Part shown: positions 26,187 to 34,085 of the stretch, piece by piece
How the letters are laid out: the number at the start of each line of letters is the position of its first letter
Position numbering within the stretch: position 1 is the stretch's first letter
Source: CBDBBY01 sp965203795
GTDB lineage: Bacteria; Pseudomonadota; Alphaproteobacteria; Rhodobacterales; Rhodobacteraceae
Direction of reading: 5' to 3'
DNA: 64,000 nucleotides
NCBI GenBank assembly: GCA_965203795.1
Contig: OZ241915.1
Coordinates: forward strand, 2,790,001-2,854,000
The notes under the pieces: generated by a model
What the model was told of the DNA's origin: nothing
The model's input: only the letters and a program-made list of their open reading frames with translations
The model's database searches: none
Program-made: the position numbers and the translations under genes

Positions 26187-26600
26187 TCAAACCGGTTCCC
26201 TCCGCAGACCGTTGGGGACGGCTGTTGGACGACCTCTTTGCCCACGACGTGCACAAACGTGAACTGCCCGGAGCAGAATGCAATTTGCGAGCCGTGCGAG
26301 GGCCGCGCCGCGCTCCTCAGATTGCCTTTTCCTCTGCTTCGGGCGTTCCGATACTGCCACCAAGCACGCCATGCGGACGGTTTCGCGCTGCAAATTGGCA
26401 GTCCGGGCCGGGATATGGCCGAGACGCATGTGAACCGTGGGCGGATTCTCCGCCGGACACGATTTACTCGCCTGCCTCGACATATTGATCTTGCGCTGCC
26501 CGACGCGACGCATCAAATCGGGCGCAACACCCAGCTTGACGATGCGGGGCTCGAGCGTGCTTCGGGGCATCGTCGGCGGGCCGGCCTTGGTGGCGGCCAT
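26187..26600 (-). CDS. Hypothetical ORF downstream of the NotI-like endonuclease
   Basis: 137 codons beginning eight bases after the endonuclease stop, with AGGAGAGG directly before the ATG, so translation is plausible. The product is very basic with many Arg, Gln and Ser and matches nothing I know. I compared it with Vsr mismatch endonucleases, which often follow C5 methylases, but saw none of their motifs. The second half looks compositionally like a random frame, so the gene may be truncated or frameshifted. Co-directional with the methylase and endonuclease. Confidence 0.4.
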   Translation of the reverse strand: MAATKAGPPTMPRSTLEPRIVKLGVAPDLMRRVGQRKINMSRQASKSCPAENPPTVHMRLGHIPARTANLQRETVRMACLVAVSERPKQRKRQSEERGAALARLANCILLRAVHVCARRGQRGRPTAVPNGLRREPV

Positions 26601-26608
26601 AGCCTCTC

Positions 26609-27466
26609 CTACGGCACAATCAATTCGGCAATCACGCTGTCTTCATCAAGCTTGCCGCGCAGCACATCCACACTAGGGGTTGCCGGCGTGTACAGAAGTT
26701 CCGTCCAGCACGCTTCGCCGCGGTTGGGCAGGATCGGGCCAGCATAAAGCCGAATGTCATCCGGCCTATCGATGCTGGCAGAAACGACATTGACCTCTCC
26801 GGTCTGCCAATCGGTCGAAAGCAGGTCATCAAGCCTTAACCCCGTGTTCGAGCGAATGTAGTCCATGAGCGCGTCCTGCACGACCCAGATGGCACAACCG
26901 CCCCAATTGTTGGCGATCTGCGACTTCACGATCATTTGCGACGCCATCCGCGCCCATACCTGCCGGATATTCACGCCGGGCGACTGGCCGCGCTCGGGAA
27001 GATTCCCCCCGGCATAGAGCACGGCATCGCAGAAGGCCGATTGAATGTCCGTTCGCTTGGCACGGTTCCCGCCCGAAGTCGAGGCCGTCATGATCTCCAC
27101 GATGACCGGCGGGCGTCCGTCGGCGCACAGCACATAGTCCAAGCGATAGTTCAAGTGCCTGGCGTTGTCGCGCAGCGAGATTTCCGACCATACGCGCACC
27201 GTATCGCCCGACCCGAACCCGGCGATGCGACGGACGCGCTCAAGCAGGACACGCTGTTCGGGCGACGGGCGCTCAGCGTTGAACGTGAGCAAGCGGCGCG
27301 GACAGACCGCCCAGCTGCGCACACTAAAAACCGAACAGACTCCACAGGGAATGCGCCCGTCGCGATTGCGCGCGGCTCGGTCGAAAAACGGAGCGAGAGG
27401 CTGAGCAAGGGCGGGCCATCGGGCCATGTCCCTGTTGCCCCCGCCATCGCATTGCTTGCCCTCCAT
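26609..27466 (-). CDS. NotI-family restriction endonuclease (5' end unresolved)
   Basis: 285 residues from the first ATG. NotI-type Cys pattern: KQC, GVCSV and AVCPRRLL fall inside this frame, while the first Cys (HAVCPY) lies just upstream of the ATG in the same frame. A PD-(D/E)xK-like site is seen as LDYVL followed by VIVEIMTAS, resembling the NotI Asp/Glu pair. NotI binds a structural iron through four Cys and cuts GC-rich DNA. The conserved frame runs back to about 27541 without any ATG, GTG, TTG or CTG. It overlaps the methylase stop in the -1 frame, so either a frameshift or a sequence error affects the start. The matching methylase is immediately upstream. Confidence 0.75.
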   Translation of the reverse strand: MEGKQCDGGGNRDMARWPALAQPLAPFFDRAARNRDGRIPCGVCSVFSVRSWAVCPRRLLTFNAERPSPEQRVLLERVRRIAGFGSGDTVRVWSEISLRDNARHLNYRLDYVLCADGRPPVIVEIMTASTSGGNRAKRTDIQSAFCDAVLYAGGNLPERGQSPGVNIRQVWARMASQMIVKSQIANNWGGCAIWVVQDALMDYIRSNTGLRLDDLLSTDWQTGEVNVVSASIDRPDDIRLYAGPILPNRGEACWTELLYTPATPSVDVLRGKLDEDSVIAELIVP

Positions 27467-27543
27467 GTAGGGGCAAACAGCGTGTCGGAAGCCTCCCCGC
27501 CGCGTCCCGCTTTCGGTGAGAACTTCGCCGAAAAGCTCGCGGA

Positions 27544-28581
27544 CTACAGGTACAAAGCCTCCCGCAGGCTTGCGGCTACAGCCTTGGCAAGCGGCGGCGG
27601 CACCGCGTTGGCCACCTGCCGGTGCTGGTCGAGGTCACGAACCCTACCGATACGACGGCGGATCGGGCCCACGAACACATGGCGGTCGGGGAAGCCCTGA
27701 ATCCTCGCGGATTCGCGCGGGGTGAGATAGCGGTTCTCCAAAGGATGGTACAATGCCTCCCCGCACCTGAGCGTCAGGGACGGTTCGCGGCGGGCCACGC
27801 GGCGGAACTTCGTGGAGTCCTTGGCGGTCAGCCGCTGCAGCACGTCAGCGGGCGCGTCGCGCACCTTCGAAAGCCATTGCCCCTCCGGCACGAAGGAAAT
27901 GCGATGGCGGTCGCGGTCAGGCGTCACGTCGACATGGTTAGGCGCGAGCGGCTGCCATCCGGGCGTCACCGCCATCGGAAGATCGCTGATGGCGTCACCG
28001 ACCGTGGCCGGGCTGACAAGTTCGGGTGTTGGGAAACGGTAGTTCTGCCCGCGGGGCACGCACACGATGATGGCCCGCTTCCGACGCTGCGGGACTCCGA
28101 AGTGAACCGCATCGAGAATCGCTACCTTCAGATCGTAGCCGATGGCGTCGAACTCTTCCTGAAGGACATGGAACGCGGTCATTCCTGTGGCTGCCGGCGC
28201 GTCGAGGAACTTGGGAACTTGCTCAATCAACACCGCGACCGGGCGCAGCGCCTCCGTGAACCGCACCATCTCGAATGCCAAGCGACCGCGAGGATCTGAC
28301 AGGCCCGCCTTGCGACCGATCTGGCTGAACGGCTGGCAAGGCGGCCCGCCGTGCAGGAGCCGAAGCTCGCCGGGCATCAAATCCAGCGTTTCGCCAACGC
28401 GTCGAGGGTCCAGCGCCCGCACGTCAACCTGCCACACGACCTTTCCCGGACTGTTGAGCCGCAACGTGGACACACAGTGCGGATCGTACTCGATTGAACA
28501 AACGGTTCTGAACCCCGCTTGATCCACGCCGACGTCAAAGCCGCCAGACCCGGCGAACAAGGACAGGGCGCGAAGGGTCAT
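27544..28581 (-). CDS. DNA (cytosine-5) methyltransferase
   Basis: 345-residue C5 DNA methylase, the modification partner of the downstream NotI-like nuclease. Motif I is FAGSGG at 9-14. The catalytic Cys is at about 82 in GGPPCQPFS (motif IV). Motif VI reads IEQVPKF, with EQV in place of the usual ENV. Motif VIII is PQRRKRAII, motif IX lies near RRVARREPSLTLRCGE, and motif X is QVANAVPPPLA. The ATG at 28581 overlaps the stop of a 100-codon ORF as ATGA. Target specificity cannot be read from the sequence. Confidence 0.92.
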   Translation of the reverse strand: MTLRALSLFAGSGGFDVGVDQAGFRTVCSIEYDPHCVSTLRLNSPGKVVWQVDVRALDPRRVGETLDLMPGELRLLHGGPPCQPFSQIGRKAGLSDPRGRLAFEMVRFTEALRPVAVLIEQVPKFLDAPAATGMTAFHVLQEEFDAIGYDLKVAILDAVHFGVPQRRKRAIIVCVPRGQNYRFPTPELVSPATVGDAISDLPMAVTPGWQPLAPNHVDVTPDRDRHRISFVPEGQWLSKVRDAPADVLQRLTAKDSTKFRRVARREPSLTLRCGEALYHPLENRYLTPRESARIQGFPDRHVFVGPIRRRIGRVRDLDQHRQVANAVPPPLAKAVAASLREALYL

Positions 28582-28880
28582 GACCTCGCCTCGCCCGGCA
28601 ACCCATTGTCCGCGATTAGATCCATGCAGCGCAGGCACATGCCGACCGTGCCGCGGGCCAACGCGGCCACAACCCATTCCTGGCGATCAAGCGTGCTTGA
28701 CCGCATTGCTGTGCAGAAGCGCGCCAAGAAGCTTTCCCGGCAGCGGCGCGGCGATGGCTTGCAACAGGCGGCAACAGACGAATCGGCTGATCCGCAGTTC
28801 AGGCGAACCTGGCCCTCGGACAACCTCCGGTCCTCAAACCTGCGTTCGGCGGCAGCGTCGTCAGGGAGCATCCGGAACAT
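28578..28880 (-). CDS. Small hypothetical protein coupled to the methylase
   Basis: 100 codons ending in an ATGA overlap with the methylase start, the arrangement expected for translational coupling. The C-terminal half (SSTLDRQEWVVAALAR, then GMCLRCMDLIADNG) looks like folded protein with a CLRC pair that could bind metal. The N-terminal half is less convincing. I do not recognise it. As the first ORF of an R-M operon it could be a controller or accessory factor, but there is no helix-turn-helix I can point to. Confidence 0.45.
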   Translation of the reverse strand: MFRMLPDDAAAERRFEDRRLSEGQVRLNCGSADSSVAACCKPSPRRCRESFLARFCTAMRSSTLDRQEWVVAALARGTVGMCLRCMDLIADNGLPGEARS

Positions 28881-28992
28881 CTGTACGACCGTCAGACCCT
28901 CCCGATACGCTCTCCCCGATCCCTTCTATGCCATCGCCCCGACTCCCGTGTCAAACTCCTGTCGTGCGAGGGGTGCGCCCCAAATTTCTTGG

Positions 28993-29095
28993 TCAGGCGG
29001 CTGCGGCGCGGCAGGTCCTCCAATCGAGGAAGTCGGCCCAGCGGCTGTTGTCGATGCAGCGTTTGACGGCGGGCCGTGCGCCGACCGCCAGTTTT
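28993..29095 (-). pseudogene. Transposase C-terminal relic (ISKra4-like)
   Basis: On the minus strand a short frame reads CIDNSRWADFLDWRTCRAAAA then stop. This matches the end of the relic at 52554-52723 (CYIDSSHWTNFLDWRVCRSKGA). Only the last 30 or so codons survive. The match to the end of ISKra4-type transposases is from memory. It lies between the R-M operon and the GntR gene. Confidence 0.6.
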
Positions 29096-29113
29096 GCGGA
29101 TTGACTTGCTAAA

Positions 29114-29139
29114 CATCATATGTTTTCATTCGTATGATG
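29114..29139 (+). promoter_or_regulatory. Inverted repeat at the GntR gene start, candidate operator
   Basis: CATCATATG, eight bases, then CGTATGATG: the arms are complementary at eight of nine positions. It overlaps the first possible ATG (29134) of the FCD-type GntR gene, as expected for autorepression. TTGACT at 29101-29106 could be a -35 element, but no good -10 is seen 17 bases on. Confidence 0.55.
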
Positions 29140-29928
29140 AGCGAATCGATCTACTACAACATGAAGGAGGTCTCGGCGCTCGCGCCCAGCCTGGCCGCTC
29201 AGGTCGCGAGGGACATGGGCCGGCGGATCGTTTCGAGAGCCTATGCGCCCGGCGACTTGGTCGACGACGAACGCATGCTGGCCGAGCACTACCAGGTCAG
29301 CCGCTCGGTTGTGCGGGACGCGGTGAAGATCCTCGTAGGCAAGGGACTTCTGGAGGTCCGGCGGGGAATCGGAACGAAGGTCAGGTCGCGCGCCCATTGG
29401 GGACTCCTGGACGATGACGTGCTCGCCTGGTACCAGTCCGCGCCTCCCGACAGGGACGTCCTCCGCCAGCTGGTCGAAATCCGCCGGGCGATCGAGCCGA
29501 GGGCCTCGCGCTGGGCGGCCGAGCGCGCGACCGAGGAGCAGCTTGGCCGCATCGAAGCCGCCGTGGACCGAATGGCGGCCGAAAAGGGCGCGATCGAGAA
29601 CTTCGTGATCGCCGACGCCCAATTCCATCGATCGGTAATCAGGGCCGCGAACAACGAATTCGTCGCCGCGATGGAAGGCGTCATCTTTTCAGCGCTGCTA
29701 AGCAGCATCCGCCTTACCAACCGGGACCCTCGCGAGAACGAAGACTCCGTGCCGTTCCACCGCGAGGTCTTCCTGGCCATCAGGGACCGGAAGGGTTCGA
29801 AGGCAGAGCAGGTCATGGAACACCTGCTCAGCGATGCGAACCGCCGCTTGGAGGAGCGGCTCGCGCAAGCTCCGGGCGAGACGAATATCGACCGCCAATG
29901 GTCGGTAAGCCGCTACGCGGCCCAGTGA
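29134..29928 (+). CDS. GntR family regulator, FCD (FadR) subgroup
   Basis: 264 residues: an N-terminal winged helix (about 20-85, with GDLVDDERMLAEHYQVSRSVVRDAVKIL as the recognition region) and a C-terminal all-helical FCD domain (about 105-240). The FCD metal/ligand residues are seen as the Asp and His in VIADAQFHRSVI and the late His of PFHREVF. FCD regulators usually repress sugar-acid or keto-acid operons and release DNA on binding the substrate. It heads the plus-strand run of ABC importers and dehydrogenases from 29.9 kb and probably controls it. The start is uncertain: ATG at 29134, 29137 or 29161, none with a good ribosome site. Confidence 0.88.
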   Translation: MMSESIYYNMKEVSALAPSLAAQVARDMGRRIVSRAYAPGDLVDDERMLAEHYQVSRSVVRDAVKILVGKGLLEVRRGIGTKVRSRAHWGLLDDDVLAWYQSAPPDRDVLRQLVEIRRAIEPRASRWAAERATEEQLGRIEAAVDRMAAEKGAIENFVIADAQFHRSVIRAANNEFVAAMEGVIFSALLSSIRLTNRDPRENEDSVPFHREVFLAIRDRKGSKAEQVMEHLLSDANRRLEERLAQAPGETNIDRQWSVSRYAAQ

Positions 29929-29998
29929 AGCGCCAGGCGCAAGGCGTCGGCGGTTCGGCACGCGGCGGCACTCATTGAGCAAGCAAGGGAGATAGAGA

Positions 29999-31069
29999 AT
30001 GCTCAAATCACTGCACACGGCGGGACGCCACATGCGCGCCGCCCTAGCGGCGGCCGCGGTCTTCGCAGCCGGGCCCGCGCTTTCACAGGACTTCGTCGCG
30101 ATGCTCCTTCCTGAAAACGTGAACCCGCGATGGGAAAGCCAGGACGCCTTCTTCTTCGTGGAGGCGATGAAGGATGTCGCGCCGGACGCGGCTGTCGAGG
30201 TTTTCAACGCCAACAACGACACCGCCACCCAGCAGCGCCAGGCCGAGCAGGCGCTCACGAGAGGCGCGAAGGTGCTGGTCGTCATCCCGATTGACGGCGA
30301 GTCCGCGGCCATCATCGCCGACACCGCTGCCGAAGCGGGCGTTCCGACAATTGCCTACGACCGCATGATCCATTCGGAGAACACCAGCTTCTGGGTTCAG
30401 GCCTCCATGGAGAAGACCGGGGAGTCCCAGGCGCAGCACATCGTCGACAACACGAACTCAGGCGACACCCTCGTCATGCTCAAGGGCTCGCCCACGGATC
30501 CGAACGCCGGCGTGATTTTCCAAGGGCAGATGAACGTTCTGCAGCCGCTGTTCGATTCCGGCGAGCGCGTTCTCGGATACGAGAACTGGACGCCGGGATG
30601 GGATCCGGCCATCGCGCGGAGGTCGATGGACCAAGCCCTGACGCAGCTGGACAACAACGTGCAGGGCGTGGTGTCGTCGAACGACGGAAACGCCGCGGCC
30701 GCGATCGCGTCGCTCGCGGAGCAAGGGCTCGCGGGCAAGGTTCCGGTCAGCGGGCTCGACGCCACTGTTCAAGCGCTCCAGCTCATCCTGCTCGGCGAAC
30801 AGACCCAGTCGGTGTGGCGGCCGTTCGACAAAATGGCCGGCGTAACGGCCAATGTGGTTGCGCGGCTGCTTGCGGGCGACAGCGTGGACTCGTTCATAAC
30901 GGGCACCGTAAAGAACGGCGTCGACGCCGACGTTCCTTTTGTTCCGGTCGAGCATTACTCGGCGGTCGGCGAGGAGGGAGTTGCCTATGTCATCGCGAAC
31001 GATCCTTCGATCTCGAAGGAAGACGTCTGCCAAGGCGCCGCGGCCGAAACCGGCTTCTGCGCGAACTGA
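29999..31069 (+). CDS. Sugar ABC importer, periplasmic binding protein (XylF-like)
   Basis: 356 residues with a signal peptide ending near PALSQ (about residue 30). The mature part resembles XylF/ChvE-type binding proteins: LPENVNPRWESQD, FNANNDTATQQRQAEQAL, KVLVVIPIDGESA, TIAYDRMI and NDGNAAAAIASL. These bind xylose, glucose, galactose or arabinose in the periplasm. AAGGGAGA precedes the ATG. First transporter gene after the GntR regulator; the ATPase follows within a few bases, with a strong GC hairpin overlapping its first codons. Confidence 0.88.
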   Translation: MLKSLHTAGRHMRAALAAAAVFAAGPALSQDFVAMLLPENVNPRWESQDAFFFVEAMKDVAPDAAVEVFNANNDTATQQRQAEQALTRGAKVLVVIPIDGESAAIIADTAAEAGVPTIAYDRMIHSENTSFWVQASMEKTGESQAQHIVDNTNSGDTLVMLKGSPTDPNAGVIFQGQMNVLQPLFDSGERVLGYENWTPGWDPAIARRSMDQALTQLDNNVQGVVSSNDGNAAAAIASLAEQGLAGKVPVSGLDATVQALQLILLGEQTQSVWRPFDKMAGVTANVVARLLAGDSVDSFITGTVKNGVDADVPFVPVEHYSAVGEEGVAYVIANDPSISKEDVCQGAAAETGFCAN

Positions 31070-31071
31070 GA

Positions 31072-31908
31072 GTGCGAGCTGAAAGCGACAGCGCACCGGA
31101 AGGCCGGGCGGGGGGCGATCCTCCGCCCGGCCAGCCGCATCTTCAAGTAAAGGGAATCACGAAGCGCTTCGGCGGGGTTGAAGCGCTTCGGGGCGTGGAC
31201 TTCGAGACCAGGCGGGGCGAAGTCATGGCCTTGGTCGGCGACAACGGAGCCGGCAAGTCCACGCTGATGAAGATTCTGGCCGGCGCGGACGTCAGCGATG
31301 CCGGCGCGATCTCTCTCGACGGCCGCGAGGTCGCGGTCAATTCGCCTCTTGACGCCTCGGCGCTCGGAATCCGGATCGTCTTCCAGGATCTCGCGCTTTG
31401 CGAGAATCTCGACGTTTCCGCGAACCTGTTCCTTGGAAACGAGCCGGTCGTGTCCGGATGGGCCAGGATGCTGCCCAGGCCGCTGCGGCCGCTGGACGAA
31501 TTCGAAATGGAGCGCCAGGCGCTGAAGGCCATCGACAGGCTCCAGGTCCGCACGCTGTCGTCGGTCAGGTCCAATGTGAGCGTTCTTTCCGGAGGCCAGC
31601 GGCAGGCGATCGCCATCGCCCGCGCGGTGCGCGAAGACTCCACGCTGGTGCTTCTCGACGAGCCCACAGCCGCCTTGGGAGTGGCGCAGACCCGCCAAGT
31701 GCTGGATGTCGTGAAAAGGCTCAGGGACACCGGCCAAGCGGTCGTGTACGTGTCCCACAACCTCGGCGACGTGTTCGAGGTGAGCGACAGGATCACGGTG
31801 CTTCGCCACGGCCGGAACGTGGCGGTCCTCGAAAGGGAGAAAACGGATCCCGACGAGGTCGTTGTCTGGATTACCGGCGGCCAGAGGGACAAGTCGGTTG
31901 CGAACTGA
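31072..31908 (+). CDS. Sugar ABC importer, single-domain ATPase
   Basis: 278 residues with one ABC domain: Walker A GDNGAGKST, signature LSGGQRQ, Walker B LLDEPTAALG, and a switch His in VVYVSHNLGDVF. Sugar importers of this class often have a double ATPase, but single-domain forms (as in FrcA) are well known and would act as a homodimer. The only in-frame start is GTG at 31072; about 25 low-complexity residues then precede the first conserved strand. A hairpin (31102-31132) lies in that leader. Confidence 0.85.
   Translation: MRAESDSAPEGRAGGDPPPGQPHLQVKGITKRFGGVEALRGVDFETRRGEVMALVGDNGAGKSTLMKILAGADVSDAGAISLDGREVAVNSPLDASALGIRIVFQDLALCENLDVSANLFLGNEPVVSGWARMLPRPLRPLDEFEMERQALKAIDRLQVRTLSSVRSNVSVLSGGQRQAIAIARAVREDSTLVLLDEPTAALGVAQTRQVLDVVKRLRDTGQAVVYVSHNLGDVFEVSDRITVLRHGRNVAVLEREKTDPDEVVVWITGGQRDKSVAN
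31102..31132 (+). promoter_or_regulatory. GC hairpin after the binding-protein gene, inside the ATPase leader
   Basis: GGCCGGGCGG and CCGCCCGGCC form a perfect 10-bp stem around an 11-base loop, 33 bases after the binding-protein stop and within the first codons of the ATPase. Likely an mRNA-stabilising or translation-dampening structure, favouring excess binding protein. No T-run follows. Confidence 0.7.
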
Positions 31909-33085
31909 AGCCGAATCGGGCGTCCGCGCCCGCCTGCACGCGCTGCGGGAAACCCGGTTCGGGAGCTTCATTCCCGTGCTGCTGGCGCTGGCGGCGATAT
32001 GGATCTATTTCGGCGCGACCGAGCCGGCGTTCCTCAGCCCGCGCAACTTCTACTTCCTTTTCATGCAGAGCGCCGTTGTCGGAACGCTGGCCGTGGGCGT
32101 CACGGTCGTTCTTCTGATCGGCGACATCGACCTGTCGGTCGCGGCCGCGTCGGGCGTCTGCGCGGCTTTGATGGCGGTGCTCATCGCGAACTTCGGAATC
32201 GCGTCGCCGATCGCATGCCTCGCGGCGATCGCGCTTGGCGTCGGGCTGAGCTCCGCGCAGGGGCTGCTGGTGGCCTTCGTGGGAATTCCGTCGTTCGTGG
32301 TGACGCTAGCGGGACTGCTCGGATTTCAAGGGCTGATGCTGAAAATCCTCGGCATCCAAGGCGCGCTCAACATGCGGGATCCTCTGGTCAGAGGGCTGAC
32401 GACGTTCACGCTCCCGCCAGCGGCCGGCTGGGCGGCGGCGGCGGCCTGCACGGCAGCGTTCGGGTACATCGCATTTCGGCGCCACCGGAAGCGCCAAGCC
32501 TTGGAACTGGAGCTGGATCCCGTCTACGCGTCCGTCGGCAAGGTCGCCTTCTTCGCGCTCCTCGTCTTCTCGAGCGTCGGCGTGCTCAACGCCTACCGGG
32601 GCGTGCCCCTGGTCGTCGTGATCCTGCTGTGCCTGACCGCCCTTCTGGCTTGGATCACGACATCGACGCCGTTCGGGCGCGCCCTGTTCGCGGTCGGCGG
32701 AAACAGCGAGTCGGCCCGCCGGGTCGGCATTTCCGTCAAGGGCGTCCGCGTTTCGGCGTTCGCGATCGTCGGCCTCATGGCCGCGATCGGAGGAATCGTC
32801 GGGGCGTCGCGATACGCCTCCGTGTCGTTCAACGCCTTCGCGGGAGGACCGCTCCTTCTCGAGGCCATCGGCGCAGCCGTGATCGGAGGCACGTCGCTTT
32901 TCGGCGGCCGCGGAAGCGTCTGGAATGCGCTGCTCGGGGCGCTGGTCATCGGATCACTCGGAAACGGGCTCGATCTGTCCGGCGCAAGCGCCGCCGACAA
33001 GCTCATGGTCTCGGGGGCTATCCTGCTGATCGCGGTCTCGATCGACGCCGCGTCGCGGGCCAATGTCGGCCGCCCGGCCGACTGA
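31898..33085 (+). CDS. Sugar ABC importer permease (XylH-like)
   Basis: 395-residue BPD_transp_2-class permease with about ten to twelve hydrophobic segments, the GDIDLSVAAASGVCA motif, and GGTSLFGGRGSVWNALLGALVIG near the end. It has the longer central cytoplasmic insertion seen in XylH-type permeases (FRRHRKRQALELELD). The start is uncertain: TTG at 31898 with AGAGGGA upstream, overlapping the ATPase end, or ATG at 31862 within the ATPase. Completes a binding protein-ATPase-permease transporter. Confidence 0.88.
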   Translation: MRTEAESGVRARLHALRETRFGSFIPVLLALAAIWIYFGATEPAFLSPRNFYFLFMQSAVVGTLAVGVTVVLLIGDIDLSVAAASGVCAALMAVLIANFGIASPIACLAAIALGVGLSSAQGLLVAFVGIPSFVVTLAGLLGFQGLMLKILGIQGALNMRDPLVRGLTTFTLPPAAGWAAAAACTAAFGYIAFRRHRKRQALELELDPVYASVGKVAFFALLVFSSVGVLNAYRGVPLVVVILLCLTALLAWITTSTPFGRALFAVGGNSESARRVGISVKGVRVSAFAIVGLMAAIGGIVGASRYASVSFNAFAGGPLLLEAIGAAVIGGTSLFGGRGSVWNALLGALVIGSLGNGLDLSGASAADKLMVSGAILLIAVSIDAASRANVGRPAD

Positions 33086-33097
33086 CAGGAGAATCCA

Positions 33098-34072
33098 ATG
33101 AAGACTTTCGAATACCGAGCGCTGGACAAGCCGGTTTCGGCGATCGGCATGGGAACCATGATCTTCCATCCCGACACCCGGGACCGGGATTTCTCGCTTC
33201 TCGACGCGTACGTCGGAAACGGCGGCACCTACATCGACACGGCCGAAGTCTACGGAGCGGTCGAGGAGCACGGATACTCCGAGATCGTCATCGGCGACTG
33301 GCTCGAATCGCGGCCGGGAGCGCGGGACAAGGTGATCCTCGCGTCGAAAGGCCTGATACCCGGATACTGCGCGCCGCTGCATCCGGGCGGGGCCGAAATC
33401 AGCCCCGACTCGGTGCACAAGGCCATCGACGGCTCGCTGGAGCGGCTGAAGACCGACCATCTGGACATCTGGATGTTCCACCGGGACGACCCGTCCCAGC
33501 CGGTCGGCCCGCTTGTCGACGCGCTGGATGAGGAGGTCCGAGCCGGAAGGGTGAAGTCCGCGGGCGCGTCGAACTGGACATCGGCACGGATACAGGAGGC
33601 GATCGACTACGGCCGCAGCTGCGGCAAAGTCGAGATGACCAGCGGCAGCCCGCATTTCTCGCTCGCGGCGGCGAATGAGCCGTTCTGGCCCGACACCGTG
33701 GCGGCTGGCGGCGAAGAGCGCGGCTGGTACGCGAAGAACGGCTTCCTGCTCGTCGCATGGTCGGCGCTGGGGAGGGGCTTCTTCGCCAAGGCCAGCCCCG
33801 AAGACCGCAGCGACCCCGATTTGGTGCGCGTGTTCCATTCGGACGGCAATTTCGAGCGCAAGAGGCGCGCCGAAGCGCTCGGGGAGGCGAAGGGGCTGAC
33901 CATGTTCGAGGTTGCGCTCGGCTTCGTGATCAGCCAGCCCTTCCCGGTTGTCGCGCTCAACGGAGCGGAAACTCCGGCGGAAGTCGAAGTGTCCGCCCGC
34001 GCAGCCAAGCTGGAGCTGAGCCGGGAGGAGTGCGACTGGCTCGATCTGCTTTCCGACCAGAGACCTTTCTGA
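33098..34072 (+). CDS. Aldo/keto reductase
   Basis: 324-residue AKR barrel with the full catalytic tetrad Asp47, Tyr52 (TAEVYGA), Lys84 (LASKGL) and His128 (MFHRDD). An NADPH-binding end is visible around VVALNGAETPAE. Members of this bacterial subgroup (D-threo-aldose/galactose dehydrogenase-like) oxidise aldoses to lactones or reduce aldehydes. Ribosome site AGGAGA precedes the ATG, 12 bases after the permease. Placed between a sugar importer and an aldehyde dehydrogenase, it probably performs the first redox step on the imported sugar. Confidence 0.88.
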   Translation: MKTFEYRALDKPVSAIGMGTMIFHPDTRDRDFSLLDAYVGNGGTYIDTAEVYGAVEEHGYSEIVIGDWLESRPGARDKVILASKGLIPGYCAPLHPGGAEISPDSVHKAIDGSLERLKTDHLDIWMFHRDDPSQPVGPLVDALDEEVRAGRVKSAGASNWTSARIQEAIDYGRSCGKVEMTSGSPHFSLAAANEPFWPDTVAAGGEERGWYAKNGFLLVAWSALGRGFFAKASPEDRSDPDLVRVFHSDGNFERKRRAEALGEAKGLTMFEVALGFVISQPFPVVALNGAETPAEVEVSARAAKLELSREECDWLDLLSDQRPF

Positions 34073-34085
34073 AGAGGCCCGTTCG

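Noticed and set aside
26187..26600. Vsr-type mismatch endonuclease after the C5 methylase
   Set aside because: Checked all three minus-strand frames; the Vsr PG-x-PD and FWH-type motifs are absent. Kept only as a hypothetical ORF.
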